A DNA stretch of 64,000 nt from Hyphomicrobiales bacterium (GTDB lineage: Bacteria > Pseudomonadota > Alphaproteobacteria > Rhizobiales > Rhizobiaceae). Shown here one piece after another: positions 9,069 through 18,709 of this stretch. Under the pieces are notes generated by a model. It was not told where the DNA came from. It searched no databases and saw only the letters and a program-made list of their open reading frames with translations. The DNA lies in contig UCEZ01000019.1 of the NCBI GenBank assembly GCA_900471525.1, forward strand, positions 124,001-188,000, in the 5' to 3' direction. The translations under genes and the position numbers were made by a program. Position 1 is the stretch's first letter; each line of letters opens with the position of its first letter.

Positions 9069-10118
9069 ATGGAATATCGTCTTCTCGGCCGTTCCGGCCT
9101 CAAGGTTTCGACACTGACTGTGGGCACCATGACCTTCGGTGGCAAGGGCTGGGCTAAGACCGTCGGTGATCTCGGTGTCAATGAGGCCAAAAAACTTGTC
9201 GATATGTCTCTGGACGCCGGTGTCAACCTGATCGATACGGCGGACGTCTATTCGCAGGGCGTGTCCGAAGAAATCGTCGGCGAGATCATCGGCGGGAAGC
9301 ACAAGAACGGCGTTCTGATCGCCACCAAGGCCAGATTCCCGATGGGCGACGGTCCGAACGATGCCGGCTCCTCCCGGCATCACTTGATCCGCGCCTGCGA
9401 GGCCAGCCTGAAGCGCCTGAAGACCGATGTCATCGATCTCTATCAGCTGCATGAATGGGACGGCCAGACGCCGCTGGAGGAGACCATGGAAGCGCTCGAC
9501 ATGCTCGTGCGCCAGGGCAAGGTGCGCTATATCGGCTGCTCGAATTTCTCCGGGTGGCATATCATGAAGGCGCTTGGCGTCAGCGCCACCGAGCATCGCC
9601 AGCGCTTCATCAGCCAGCAGATTCACTACTCGCTGGAATCGCGCGACGCTGAATATGAGCTGCTGCCCGTGTCGATCGACCAGGGGCTTGGCGTGTTGGT
9701 CTGGAGCCCGCTGGCCGGCGGTCTTCTCTCCGGCAAGCACCGCCGCGACAAGACTGCGGAAGGCTCGCGGCAACTAGCCGGCTGGGATGAGCCGCCAATC
9801 CGTGACGAGGACCGGCTTTGGAACATCGTCGACACCCTTGTGGATATTGCCGAAAACCGTAATGTCTCTGCCGCGCAGGTGGCGCTCGCTTGGCTGATCG
9901 GTCGCAAGGCCGTTACCTCCGTCATCATCGGCGGTCGCACCAAAGCGCAGTTCAAGGACAACCTCGCCAGCGCGGAGCTGATCCTGACCGCAGAAGAACG
10001 CCAGCGGCTCGACGAGGTCAGCGCGCCGCCAATTCTCTACCCCTACTGGCACCAGGTCCGCACAGCCAAGGACCGGCTGGGAGAAGCGGATCTGTCACTG
10101 CTTGGACCGCATACGTAA
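9069..10118 (+). CDS. Aldo/keto reductase, 349 aa
   Basis: NADPH-dependent cytosolic oxidoreductase of the AKR superfamily. It starts MEYRLLGRSGLKVSTLTVGTMTFGG. The catalytic tetrad is visible: Asp in LIDTADVY, Tyr three residues later, Lys in LIATKARF and His in LYQLHEWD. C-terminal cofactor motif: TSVIIGGRTKAQFKDN. The length fits the YajO/AKR13-like group. It stands alone downstream of the channel gene (110 bases) and converges on the AsnC-type regulator. Confidence 0.93.
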   Translation: MEYRLLGRSGLKVSTLTVGTMTFGGKGWAKTVGDLGVNEAKKLVDMSLDAGVNLIDTADVYSQGVSEEIVGEIIGGKHKNGVLIATKARFPMGDGPNDAGSSRHHLIRACEASLKRLKTDVIDLYQLHEWDGQTPLEETMEALDMLVRQGKVRYIGCSNFSGWHIMKALGVSATEHRQRFISQQIHYSLESRDAEYELLPVSIDQGLGVLVWSPLAGGLLSGKHRRDKTAEGSRQLAGWDEPPIRDEDRLWNIVDTLVDIAENRNVSAAQVALAWLIGRKAVTSVIIGGRTKAQFKDNLASAELILTAEERQRLDEVSAPPILYPYWHQVRTAKDRLGEADLSLLGPHT

Positions 10119-10142
10119 GCCCCTTGCAAGCAACCGCCCGTT

Positions 10143-10559
10143 TCAAATGGTCGTCAGCAACAAACTCGTTTCCGATTTCGACACACCGTCCATTGCCCGG
10201 ATATGGCGCAGCACGCGGTCGAATTCGGCAAGGTTTTCCGTCTGGATTTCGGCAACGAGATCCCAGGCGCCGTTAGTCGTGTGTAGCGCGCGGATTTCGG
10301 GAATTCCTCGCAGCGTCTTGATCGCCGCGAGGGTCTTCTGACCGGTGATCTCGATCAGCATGACGGCGCGTACCGCGTGCGGATCCTCGGCCGCCGTGAT
10401 GCGCACGGTGAAGCCCGCAATGATGCCGTCGGCGGTGAGCCGGTCGATCCTGTTCTGGACCGTGCCGCGCGATATTTTCAATTGCTCGGCCAGTTTCGAA
10501 ATTGAGGCGCGGCCATCAATTCTAAGGATCGCAAGCAAACGGCGGTCGGTACTGTCCAT
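10143..10559 (-). CDS. Lrp/AsnC family transcriptional regulator, 138 aa
   Basis: DNA-binding regulator that responds to amino acids. N-terminal helix-turn-helix: DRRLLAILRIDGRASISKLAEQLKISRGTVQNRIDRL (residues about 4-40), followed by an AsnC_trans_reg/RAM domain (VRAVMLIEITGQ to the end). It is divergent from the RocB-like peptidase gene across a 157-base AT-rich gap, so that gene is the natural target. The effector is probably an amino acid or dipeptide (inference). Confidence 0.92.
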   Translation of the reverse strand: MDSTDRRLLAILRIDGRASISKLAEQLKISRGTVQNRIDRLTADGIIAGFTVRITAAEDPHAVRAVMLIEITGQKTLAAIKTLRGIPEIRALHTTNGAWDLVAEIQTENLAEFDRVLRHIRAMDGVSKSETSLLLTTI

Positions 10560-10716
10560 GAGATTCTACCTCTATCATTATGCCAACATACCCTGACATT
10601 TTGATAAATACATCAAGCAAATTTCCATAATTTTGCCATTTCGCTTCATTGAGTGACCCGCTAGAGTTTGTCAGCCTCATAACGGAGGCCACCCGAATCT
10701 CCAGAGGATCGCTCAC

Positions 10717-12387
10717 ATGCCGTCTGCCGACCGCCCATCCATCCGCAATTCGCTGTCGCGCGCAGGCGAACTCTCCATCGAAATGACCCGCTGGCCGAGT
10801 GTCACGGAAAGCGACGGTGAAGCCGCTTTCTCCGGTCGCCTGATGGAACTGCTCGGCGGCACGCCATACTTCCGGCAGCATCCTGAAAACCTGCTGGCGC
10901 TGGATAGCCACGGCAATCCGGCCCGGCAGAACGTGCTGGCGCTGGTGCGTGGCAAGGGTCGACGATGCCTGGTGATGGCGGGCCATTTCGATACCGTCTC
11001 CATCGCCAATTACGGTTCGCTGGCATCGCTCGCCTGTGAGCCGGAAGAGCTGACAAAGGCACTGATCGATGAACTGGCGGCCAAGCACCGCGCGCCAGCC
11101 GAAGACAAGGCGCTCGATGATCTCATGAGCGGCGATTTCCTGGCCGGTCGGGGCCTACTCGACATGAAGAGTGGCCTTGCGGCCGGCATCGCCGCCCTGG
11201 AGCGTTTCGCCGAGCTCGACGAACCGCCCGGCAACCTCCTGTTCGTCGCCACGCCGGATGAAGAGAACCGTTCGCGCGGCATGCGCTCCCTGCGCGACGC
11301 CCTGCCCGCGATCGCCAAAAAATTCGACCTCGATATCATCGGCGGCATCAATCTCGATGCCAGCGGCGATGACGGCGACGGCGAGGAAGGTCGGGCCGTC
11401 TATCTCGGCTCAGTCGGCAAGTTCTCGCCGTTCGCCTTCATCGCCGGCCGCCCCACCCATGCCGGCTATGCCTTCGACGGCATCAGCGCCCATCTGATCG
11501 GCGCCGAGATCATGCGCGCCATGGAGATGAATAGTGCACTCTGCGACAAAGCGCATGGCGAAATCTCGCCGGCGCCGGTTTGCCTGGAGGCGAAAGATGT
11601 GCGCCACGGCTACGAGGTAACGACGCCGGCCCACGTCTGGCTGTCGTTCAACTGGCTGACGCACCGGCGCTCACCGGAAGACGTTCTCACCGAGTTTCGC
11701 GCGCTTGCCGCGACCGCCATGCGCACGGCACTCGATACGCAGATGCAGAATGCAAAGGCGTTCTTCGAGCGTCAGGGCTCAGGTCGTGCGGAAGCCCATG
11801 AGGGGCAGGTTCTCACCTACGCCGAATTGCACGAGCTTGCCGTCTCCCATGGCGGACAGGCCGCGACTGAGCGGCTGAAGGCGCTCGATCAGTCCTTGTC
11901 TGGCGGCGAAGACCCGCTGTTGATCACCCGCCAAATCGTCGCCGCAACGCTTGCCGAGGCAGGACTTGAAGGCCCTCTGGTCGTTGTTGGATTCTCGACC
12001 CTGCACTATCCGCGCGTTCACCTGGACAGCGCCGGAGCTTCGGGCAGGAACTTCGAACGGAACATGATGTCGGCTGCCAACACATGCGCGAAACGGCATC
12101 GCACGCGCATCAAGACAAAGCAGTTCTTTGCCGGCATTTCGGATATGAGCTTCTTCGGACATCGCCCGGCGGCGGGACAGACGCAGCTTCTGTCCGACAA
12201 CACCCCCTGCTCGGCCTTCGTCGACAAGACACCGGACGGACTTCTGTCCTATCCGGTGGTCAATATCGGTCCATGGGGGCGCGACTACCATCAGAAATGG
12301 GAGCGCGTCCACATGCCCTACGCCTTCGAGGTGTTGCCGGATGTGATCTACGAGGCGGCTCTCGCCTGCCTCGTAGATAAAGACTAG
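10717..12387 (+). CDS. RocB-like M20 family peptidase/deacylase, 556 aa
   Basis: Zinc-dependent M20 metallohydrolase of the long RocB type (arginine-utilisation protein RocB of Bacillus is about 560 aa). Metal-site motifs: MAGHFDTV with His90 and Asp92, GRGLLDMKSGLAAG around 146-159 (bridging Asp), and ATPDEENRSRG around 177-188 (catalytic Glu pair). Probably cytosolic, no signal peptide. It is divergently paired with the AsnC-type regulator. Its TAG stop shares the palindrome CTAG with the stop of the convergent aminotransferase gene. The substrate is unproven; peptide or acyl-amino-acid hydrolysis is likely. Confidence 0.87.
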   Translation: MPSADRPSIRNSLSRAGELSIEMTRWPSVTESDGEAAFSGRLMELLGGTPYFRQHPENLLALDSHGNPARQNVLALVRGKGRRCLVMAGHFDTVSIANYGSLASLACEPEELTKALIDELAAKHRAPAEDKALDDLMSGDFLAGRGLLDMKSGLAAGIAALERFAELDEPPGNLLFVATPDEENRSRGMRSLRDALPAIAKKFDLDIIGGINLDASGDDGDGEEGRAVYLGSVGKFSPFAFIAGRPTHAGYAFDGISAHLIGAEIMRAMEMNSALCDKAHGEISPAPVCLEAKDVRHGYEVTTPAHVWLSFNWLTHRRSPEDVLTEFRALAATAMRTALDTQMQNAKAFFERQGSGRAEAHEGQVLTYAELHELAVSHGGQAATERLKALDQSLSGGEDPLLITRQIVAATLAEAGLEGPLVVVGFSTLHYPRVHLDSAGASGRNFERNMMSAANTCAKRHRTRIKTKQFFAGISDMSFFGHRPAAGQTQLLSDNTPCSAFVDKTPDGLLSYPVVNIGPWGRDYHQKWERVHMPYAFEVLPDVIYEAALACLVDKD

Positions 12388-13610
12388 GCGGCAATCGCCG
12401 CCTCTTCGCCAATCAGGCGGCCGAGACGGGAGATACCCTCCTCGATCATCGCTTCATCCGCGCAGGAGAAGCTGACGCGAAGTGTGTTGGCGCCGGAACC
12501 GTCGGCGAAGAAGGCCTTGCCCGGCACGAAGGCGACCTTTGCCGACACCAGCGATTTTGCCAGCAACTCGGCACCGTCCATGCCTGCCGGCAAGGTCAGC
12601 CAGACGAACATGCCGCCTTCCGGCGCCTTCCAGCTGACGCCGTCCGGCATGTATTTGGTCAGCGCCTTCAGCATCGCATCGCGCCGCTTGCTGTAGACAG
12701 CGCGGATCTTGTTCACCTGCGCGTCAAAACCACGCTCGGCGACATGGCAGATGGCCATCTGGTTGATGGTTGAGGAATGCAGGTCGGCCGCCTGCTTCAT
12801 CAGGACCAGCTTGCGGATAACAGTGTTCGACGCGCAGACCCAACCGACGCGAAGACCGGGCGCCAGCGTCTTGGAGAAACTGCCGCAATAGATCGTGCGG
12901 GTTTCGTTGATCGAGCCCTTGCGGGCGATCTCGAGCGACAGGATCGGCGGCACGGCTTGCCCGTCGTAGCGCAGGGACTGATAGGCAGCGTCCTCGATAA
13001 GGGCAATGTCGAGTTCCTCGGCGAGGTCGAGGACCTTTTCGCGCGCGGCGAGGTCCAGCGTTTCACCGGTCGGGTTGGCAAATTCGGCCGACATATAGGC
13101 GAACTTCACCCGGCCACCGGCTTCCGTCGCGGCATCGCGATATGCCTGTGGCGTACGGTTGCCGGACGGCGACAGCTGGTCGTAGGACGGCTCATAGGCA
13201 TTGAACGCCTGCAGTGCACCAAGATAGGTCGGCCAGGTCACCAGTGCCGTGTCGTTCGGCGACAGGAACAGCTTGCCGAGATAATCCAGCGCCTGCTGCG
13301 AGCCTGAGGTGATCAGGATGTTTTCCGGTTCGCACGCGATGCCGATGTCGCCCATGCGGCTGGCAAGCCACTGGCGCAGCGGCAGATAGCCTTCGCTAAC
13401 GGAATATTGAAGGGCTGCGCTGACCGTCGGTCCACCGAAGATGTCGGCATAGGCGGTCTTGAATTCTTCATCCGGAAACAGCGCCGGGTCCGGAATGCCG
13501 CCGGCAAACGAGATGATGTCCGGCCGGTCCAGCAGTTTCAGCAGTTCACGGATTTCCGAGGCGCGCATCCGTGAAGACCGCGTCGCGAAGATATTTTCCC
13601 AATCCAGCAT
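12384..13610 (-). CDS. PLP-dependent class I/II aminotransferase (2-aminoadipate/LysN-like), 408 aa
   Basis: Cytosolic fold-type I aminotransferase. The PLP lysine is in YCGSFSKTLAPGLRVGW (about residues 242-258); the cofactor Asp/Tyr is in LIEDAAYQSLRYDG and the substrate Arg is near the C-terminus in TLRVSFS. The N-terminus RSSRMRASEIRELLKLLDRPDIISFAGGIPDP is typical of the LysN/MocR-like aminotransferase group. The gene is preceded by the BetI-like regulator in the same direction after 101 bases. The amino donor and acceptor cannot be fixed from sequence. Confidence 0.9.
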   Translation of the reverse strand: MLDWENIFATRSSRMRASEIRELLKLLDRPDIISFAGGIPDPALFPDEEFKTAYADIFGGPTVSAALQYSVSEGYLPLRQWLASRMGDIGIACEPENILITSGSQQALDYLGKLFLSPNDTALVTWPTYLGALQAFNAYEPSYDQLSPSGNRTPQAYRDAATEAGGRVKFAYMSAEFANPTGETLDLAAREKVLDLAEELDIALIEDAAYQSLRYDGQAVPPILSLEIARKGSINETRTIYCGSFSKTLAPGLRVGWVCASNTVIRKLVLMKQAADLHSSTINQMAICHVAERGFDAQVNKIRAVYSKRRDAMLKALTKYMPDGVSWKAPEGGMFVWLTLPAGMDGAELLAKSLVSAKVAFVPGKAFFADGSGANTLRVSFSCADEAMIEEGISRLGRLIGEEAAIAA

Positions 13611-13711
13611 GGAAGTTTCCTCAGATTATACTTTTTTCGGAGCACATCACGCTCCGCTTATTAAGTCAACAATGCTGACCTATATTTTGGCGAGCAACCG
13701 CATTTTATGCG

Positions 13712-14347
13712 TCAATTCGTGGCTTTCAACGACTGCAGGCGTTTGATGACCGCCTCGCCCAAACTATTCTCCGCGTAGCGCGCAAGCAACTGCTTACCCT
13801 GCGCCAACGTGATATCCGCGTCGGAGTGCCCCCGACGCAACCAAATTCCGTCGAGCATTGCAGCAAATCCTAGAACGAAGGGGGCGATCTCCTCCGTCCT
13901 CAAGACCGGTTTGAGTGCTGAAGCAAGATTGGAGTGAAGCCGCCGGTAGAACAGCCGCTGCAGCCGCGCGTAACGCTCGTTATGCGCTGCCTCGGCATAG
14001 AAGGAGACCCAGGCATTGGCGGTATTGCGATCGAAACGAGTCTCCGGGAAATTGCCGTCGATGACCGCGATGATCCGATCCCAGCGGGTGCGCGCGTCGC
14101 GCAACCGCACCACCACCTCATCCATCAGGATGCGGTTGGCATGACGAACCATTTCGAACAGAACCTCGTCCTTGTCCTTGAAATAATAGGTGAGAATCCC
14201 CTGCGACATGCCCGCCTCATTGCATATCCGCGTGGTCGTCAGGCCCTTCAATCCATCCCTGATGAAAATCCGGTGCGCCGCCTCGATCAGTTCGATCCGG
14301 CGGATTTCCTCGATGCGTTTCTTCTGCTTTTTCGGTTGTGCGCTCAT
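13712..14347 (-). CDS. TetR family regulator, BetI-like, 211 aa
   Basis: The N-terminal TetR helix-turn-helix includes AAHRIFIRDGLKGLTTTRICNEAGMSQGILTYYFKDKDEVL (about 24-64), followed by a BetI-type C-terminal domain (MVRHANRILMDEVVVRLRDA, NAWVSFYAEAAHNERYARLQ, LDGIWLRRG). BetI represses choline/betaine genes. It is divergent from a choline-type binding protein across about 106 AT-rich bases, which supports a quaternary-ammonium effector. The betBA genes are absent from the window. Confidence 0.9.
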   Translation of the reverse strand: MSAQPKKQKKRIEEIRRIELIEAAHRIFIRDGLKGLTTTRICNEAGMSQGILTYYFKDKDEVLFEMVRHANRILMDEVVVRLRDARTRWDRIIAVIDGNFPETRFDRNTANAWVSFYAEAAHNERYARLQRLFYRRLHSNLASALKPVLRTEEIAPFVLGFAAMLDGIWLRRGHSDADITLAQGKQLLARYAENSLGEAVIKRLQSLKATN

Positions 14348-14396
14348 ATGTTTTTAATAGCTGGAAATTTTTTGTACGCTCTAACAAATTTTTATT

Positions 14397-14424
14397 TTGA
14401 CAAAAAATTTCGATTGCCTATCGT
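14397..14424 (+). promoter_or_regulatory. Predicted sigma-70 type promoter of the choX-like gene
   Basis: TTGACA at 14397-14402, a 16-base spacer, then TATCGT at 14419-14424, about 30 bases before the start at 14454. It lies in the AT-rich gap between the BetI-like regulator and the binding-protein gene, where a BetI operator would be expected. Confidence 0.5.
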
Positions 14425-14453
14425 TTCCTCAATATCAAAAAAGGGGAATGGAT

Positions 14454-15395
14454 ATGAACGCATGCAAGCTTGCCCTCGCCGCGCTCGGCGTGACCCTGTT
14501 GCCTCTCGCAGCCAATGCCGCCGACGCAGAATCCTGTCGCGCGGTGCGCATGTCGGATCTCGGCTGGACGGATATTTCGCTCACCAACACAACAGCGGCC
14601 GTGATACTCGAAACGCTCGGCTACCAGCCGACGCAAACCCTGCTTGGCCTCAACGTCACCTACGAAATGCTCAAGAGCAAGCAGCTTGACATCTTCCTCG
14701 GTAACTGGCGCCCGGTTCAGGACGAGCAGTTCAAGGCCTATTTCGACGACAAGTCGGTGGAACCGCTGGCGGTCAATCTGGAAGGCGCCAAATTCACCCT
14801 TGCCGTGCCGAAATACGTCGCCGATGCCGGCGTCAAGTCCTATGACGATCTCGCCGCTCATGCGGACAAGTTCGAGAAGAAGATCTACGGCATCGAACCG
14901 GGATCGAACCAGCCATTGCTCGAGATGATCACCGCCGGCAACCATAAGCTCACCGGCTGGGAAGTCGTGGAGTCCAGCGAAGCGGCGATGCTGATGCAAG
15001 TCGCCAAAACCACAAAGTCCAAAGACTGGGTCGTGTTCCTCGGCTGGGAACCCCACCCGATGAACCTGATGTACGACCTCACCTATCTCTCCGGTGGCGA
15101 CAAGGAATACGGCCCGAATTTCGGCGGCGCGACGGTGCGCACGATCGCCCGCGGCGGCTATGCCGCTGAATGCCCGAATGCAACCAAGCTGTTCAGTAAC
15201 CTGGTTTTCGACCTGAAGTATGAAAACATCGGCATGGACATGATTTCGAACAAGGGGCTGTCGGCCGAAGACGCCGCCAAACAGATGATGAAGGACAATC
15301 CGGAAAAGCTGAACGCCTGGCTTGCCGGCGTCACCACTTTCGACGGCTCACCTGCTCTTCCGGTGGTTCAGGCCGCGCTGGGGCTCAAGCCGTGA
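14454..15395 (+). CDS. choX: Choline/quaternary-ammonium ABC binding protein (ChoX-like), 313 aa
   Basis: Periplasmic binding protein of the ProX/ChoX type. Signal peptide MNACKLALAALGVTLLPLAANA. Aromatic residues in the contexts expected for the cation box are present: GWTDI (Trp38, Asp40), LGNWRP (Trp85) and LGWEPHPMN (Trp198). The ATG at 14454 is chosen because AAGGGG lies 7 bases upstream; an ATG two codons earlier sits too close to it. In rhizobia choX is followed by permease and ATPase genes (choW, choV); here the next gene is an alcohol dehydrogenase, so this is an orphan binding protein in this window. The symbol reflects family, not proven function. Confidence 0.85.
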   Translation: MNACKLALAALGVTLLPLAANAADAESCRAVRMSDLGWTDISLTNTTAAVILETLGYQPTQTLLGLNVTYEMLKSKQLDIFLGNWRPVQDEQFKAYFDDKSVEPLAVNLEGAKFTLAVPKYVADAGVKSYDDLAAHADKFEKKIYGIEPGSNQPLLEMITAGNHKLTGWEVVESSEAAMLMQVAKTTKSKDWVVFLGWEPHPMNLMYDLTYLSGGDKEYGPNFGGATVRTIARGGYAAECPNATKLFSNLVFDLKYENIGMDMISNKGLSAEDAAKQMMKDNPEKLNAWLAGVTTFDGSPALPVVQAALGLKP

Positions 15396-15412
15396 GCTTC
15401 ATTCAGGATTTC

Positions 15413-16450
15413 ATGAACGCGGCGGTGCTCGAGACCTATGACGCACCGCTGCAACAGCGCAAAGTGCCCGTACCCAAACCCGGCCCCGGCCAAATCCTTG
15501 TCAAGCTGAAAGCCTGCGGCGTCTGCCACTCCGATGTCCATATCTGGAAGGGGCATGTCCGCCCGCCCTCCGATCCAGCCCCCTTCATCCTCGGTCATGA
15601 AGGCGTCGGCACCGTTGTCGCCGTTGGTCCGGATGTAACTGGCTGGACGATCGGCGCAAGTGCTGGCGTTCCCTGGATCCACGACACCTGCTGCCATTGC
15701 GACGAATGCAGCGACGGCATGGAATCCTTCTGCCAGAACCAGCGGGCGCATGGGCTGAACGTTCCCGGCGCGTTTGCCGAATATGTGGTGGCAGATGCGG
15801 CCTTCGCCGTACCGCTGCCGGATGGCCTCGATCCGCTAGCACTTGCACCGATCATGTGTGCCGGCGTGACCGCCTATGGCGCCGTCAAGCGCTCCGCCCT
15901 CCGCTCAGGCGAAACCTGCGCCATTTTCGGCTGCGGCGGACTGGGTCTCTATGCCGTCCAGATAGCCGCTCGGTTGGGTGCACGCGTCATCGCCATTGAT
16001 CGCGATCCGGCCAAGCTCGAACTCGCCCGCCGCTACGGTGCTGCCGAAACACTCGTTGCAGACGGCAAGCTGACGGAAACATTGAGCGCGGAAATGTATA
16101 AAAGCCACGTCTGCATCAATTTTGCGCCGACCGCCGCTACCTGGGCGCCGATGATCGCCGCCATCAGACCCCGCGGCCGCATCGTCGCCGCGGCGCTGGT
16201 GCCGGATCCGGTTCCCGTCAGTCAGGAGTGGCTGACAGGGACGGGCGTCGTCATCACCGGAACAAGTGTTGGAACGCGCGCGGAAATGCGCGAGGTGGTT
16301 GAAATTCATGCAGAGAAAGCGCTGGAAAATGACATTGTGCCGATCACGCTCGATGGCGTGTCGCACGCGCTAACTGAACTTGACCAAGGTAAAGCTGCGG
16401 GCCGCTTCGTCATTGCGTTCTCACGTTCGCTTCCGAAACCTACGGGTTGA
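15413..16450 (+). CDS. Zinc-dependent alcohol dehydrogenase, 345 aa
   Basis: Medium-chain NAD(P)-dependent dehydrogenase. The catalytic zinc region is CGVCHSDVH with GHEGVG; the structural zinc cysteines are in CCHCDECSDGMESFC; the Rossmann motif is FGCGGLGLYAVQIA. The ATG at 15413 has AGGA just upstream and gives the usual MxAAVLETYDAP start; a GTG at 15392 that overlaps the choX-like stop would add seven residues. Translational coupling to choX suggests oxidation of an alcohol related to the imported compound, but this is inference. Confidence 0.9.
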   Translation: MNAAVLETYDAPLQQRKVPVPKPGPGQILVKLKACGVCHSDVHIWKGHVRPPSDPAPFILGHEGVGTVVAVGPDVTGWTIGASAGVPWIHDTCCHCDECSDGMESFCQNQRAHGLNVPGAFAEYVVADAAFAVPLPDGLDPLALAPIMCAGVTAYGAVKRSALRSGETCAIFGCGGLGLYAVQIAARLGARVIAIDRDPAKLELARRYGAAETLVADGKLTETLSAEMYKSHVCINFAPTAATWAPMIAAIRPRGRIVAAALVPDPVPVSQEWLTGTGVVITGTSVGTRAEMREVVEIHAEKALENDIVPITLDGVSHALTELDQGKAAGRFVIAFSRSLPKPTG

Positions 16451-16461
16451 AAAAGCAGTCT

Positions 16462-16563
16462 TTACGCTTCGTGGTGTCCAAACAAGCTGAAGGCCAACAG
16501 AAGCACGATGGCTCCCAGGATAAAGGCATCGAAGAGAGCGAAGTGATAGAAGAATGTTGTCAT
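16462..16563 (-). CDS. Small hydrophobic membrane peptide, 33 aa
   Basis: Not recognised. A 34-codon frame on the minus strand starts at an ATG (16563) with a perfect AGGAGG seven bases upstream and ends TAA at 16462. The peptide begins MTTFFYHFALFDAF, has one hydrophobic helix of about 20 residues (ILGAIVLLLAFSLF) and ends GHHEA. It lies between the stop of the dehydrogenase and the terminator of ilvC, in the same direction as ilvC. The strong ribosome site and a clean single-pass membrane pattern argue that it is translated. Confidence 0.6.
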   Translation of the reverse strand: MTTFFYHFALFDAFILGAIVLLLAFSLFGHHEA

Positions 16564-16645
16564 TGCAGTATCCTCCTGGCCAAGAGAATACTGCAAAAGG
16601 GAAAATGTTCCAAATATTACAGCGAAAGCCCCACTGAAATGAGAA

Positions 16646-16671
16646 AAGGCCGGAGATTTCTCTCCGGCCTT
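16646..16671 (-). terminator. Rho-independent terminator of ilvC
   Basis: An 11-base-pair perfect stem: AAGGCCGGAGA (16646-16656) pairs with TCTCCGGCCTT (16661-16671) around loop TTTC. Read on the minus strand it is followed by TTTTCTC. It lies 48 bases after the ilvC stop. Confidence 0.85.
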
Positions 16672-16718
16672 CCAGTATTACGCAATCGCAACATACTAAT
16701 TTTGCTACGCAGCAAAGA

Positions 16719-17786
<1,068 letters not shown>

Positions 17787-18437
17787 TCAGGACCTAGCCG
17801 AACTCTTTTCGCTGCCGTAGAGCCGAAGAAAGGCGGACACCGCCTTCTCCGCCCTACGGCCGAAATCCTTGACAATGCGGCCACTGTCCTCGCCGAGCAG
17901 CATGCGCAGATGCAGGTCGGAAACGATCAGGCCGTATAGCGTATCATAGGCGTCGTCGCGGTCGTCGAACACCAGAAGTCCGGCATCGCGCCCAGCTTCC
18001 AAGAGCGCCCCTGCCCGTTTGCCGATCTGCCGGCGGCCGCGCTCCTGCAACATCGAACCGAGCTTGGAGCCGTCCCGGCTCGCCTGCCCGATCGCCAGGC
18101 GGTTGAGCGCCAGCGAGACGTCACCGGCCAGAACCTCCAGCAGGTCGCGCGCAAACAGCACCAGGTGCTCCTGCAGCGTCGCAGCCGTCAGCGTTTCGGC
18201 CGTGTCGTCGAAAGTGCGGACCTTGCTTGCCTGGAAGCCGATCATCGCCGACAGCAAACCGTCGCGATCGCCAAACCATTTGTACAGGCTTTCCTTCGAG
18301 CAGTTGGCGGCCCGCGCCACGCTCGCGGTCGTCAGCGCCTTCTCGCCGCCATCGACAAGCAACCGCAACGCGCTGTCCAGAACATCGTTCTGGCGCGGCG
18401 AATAGTCCGGCTGCTGCGGGTGGGCGGCAAGTTGCAA
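17787..18437 (-). CDS. TetR/AcrR family regulator, 216 aa
   Basis: The N-terminal helix-turn-helix is ALRLLVDGGEKALTTASVARAANCSKESLYKWFGDRDGLLSAMI; the C-terminal ligand domain is of the AefR-like type (LNRLAIGQA). No ATG is in a useful position; TTG at 18437 has GGAGA six bases upstream and is the better of two TTGs. It lies 48 bases upstream of ilvC in the same direction. A perfect 14-base palindrome (18456-18469) just before the start is a likely self-operator. The target beyond itself may be ilvC or the divergent exported-protein genes; unproven. Confidence 0.87.
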   Translation of the reverse strand: MQLAAHPQQPDYSPRQNDVLDSALRLLVDGGEKALTTASVARAANCSKESLYKWFGDRDGLLSAMIGFQASKVRTFDDTAETLTAATLQEHLVLFARDLLEVLAGDVSLALNRLAIGQASRDGSKLGSMLQERGRRQIGKRAGALLEAGRDAGLLVFDDRDDAYDTLYGLIVSDLHLRMLLGEDSGRIVKDFGRRAEKAVSAFLRLYGSEKSSARS

Positions 18438-18455
18438 AATCAATCTCCATTCACA

Positions 18456-18469
18456 GTACCGTACGGTAC
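18456..18469. promoter_or_regulatory. Palindromic operator candidate of the TetR gene
   Basis: GTACCGTACGGTAC reads identically on both strands, 19 bases upstream of the TetR start. TetR-family dimers commonly bind such symmetric sites in their own promoter. Confidence 0.6.
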
Positions 18470-18709
18470 GGTTCGCCGCTTATGCCGCAAAGCCGGGAAG
18501 CGGTCAAGCCTGATCGCAAAGGATTTTAAATTGCATTCGCCAGCGTGAGTAAGCCGCCGTCACCTCGAATATTGCAGCGTCGCCAAACGTCATGAGGAGA
18601 ACCACACGCACCCCAAAATGGATACCCCCCGCACGCCCCACCCCCGTTCCGTTTCCAAAGATGCTCCGCTAATGTGCGGCCACCATCACCCCACTGCCTT
18701 GGAGTTTTT

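Noticed and set aside
13638-13656. CGGAGC/GCTCCG hairpin between the BetI-like and aminotransferase genes as a terminator
   Set aside because: On the minus strand it is followed by A residues, not T, so it is not an intrinsic terminator; the stem is too short for a firm operator call.
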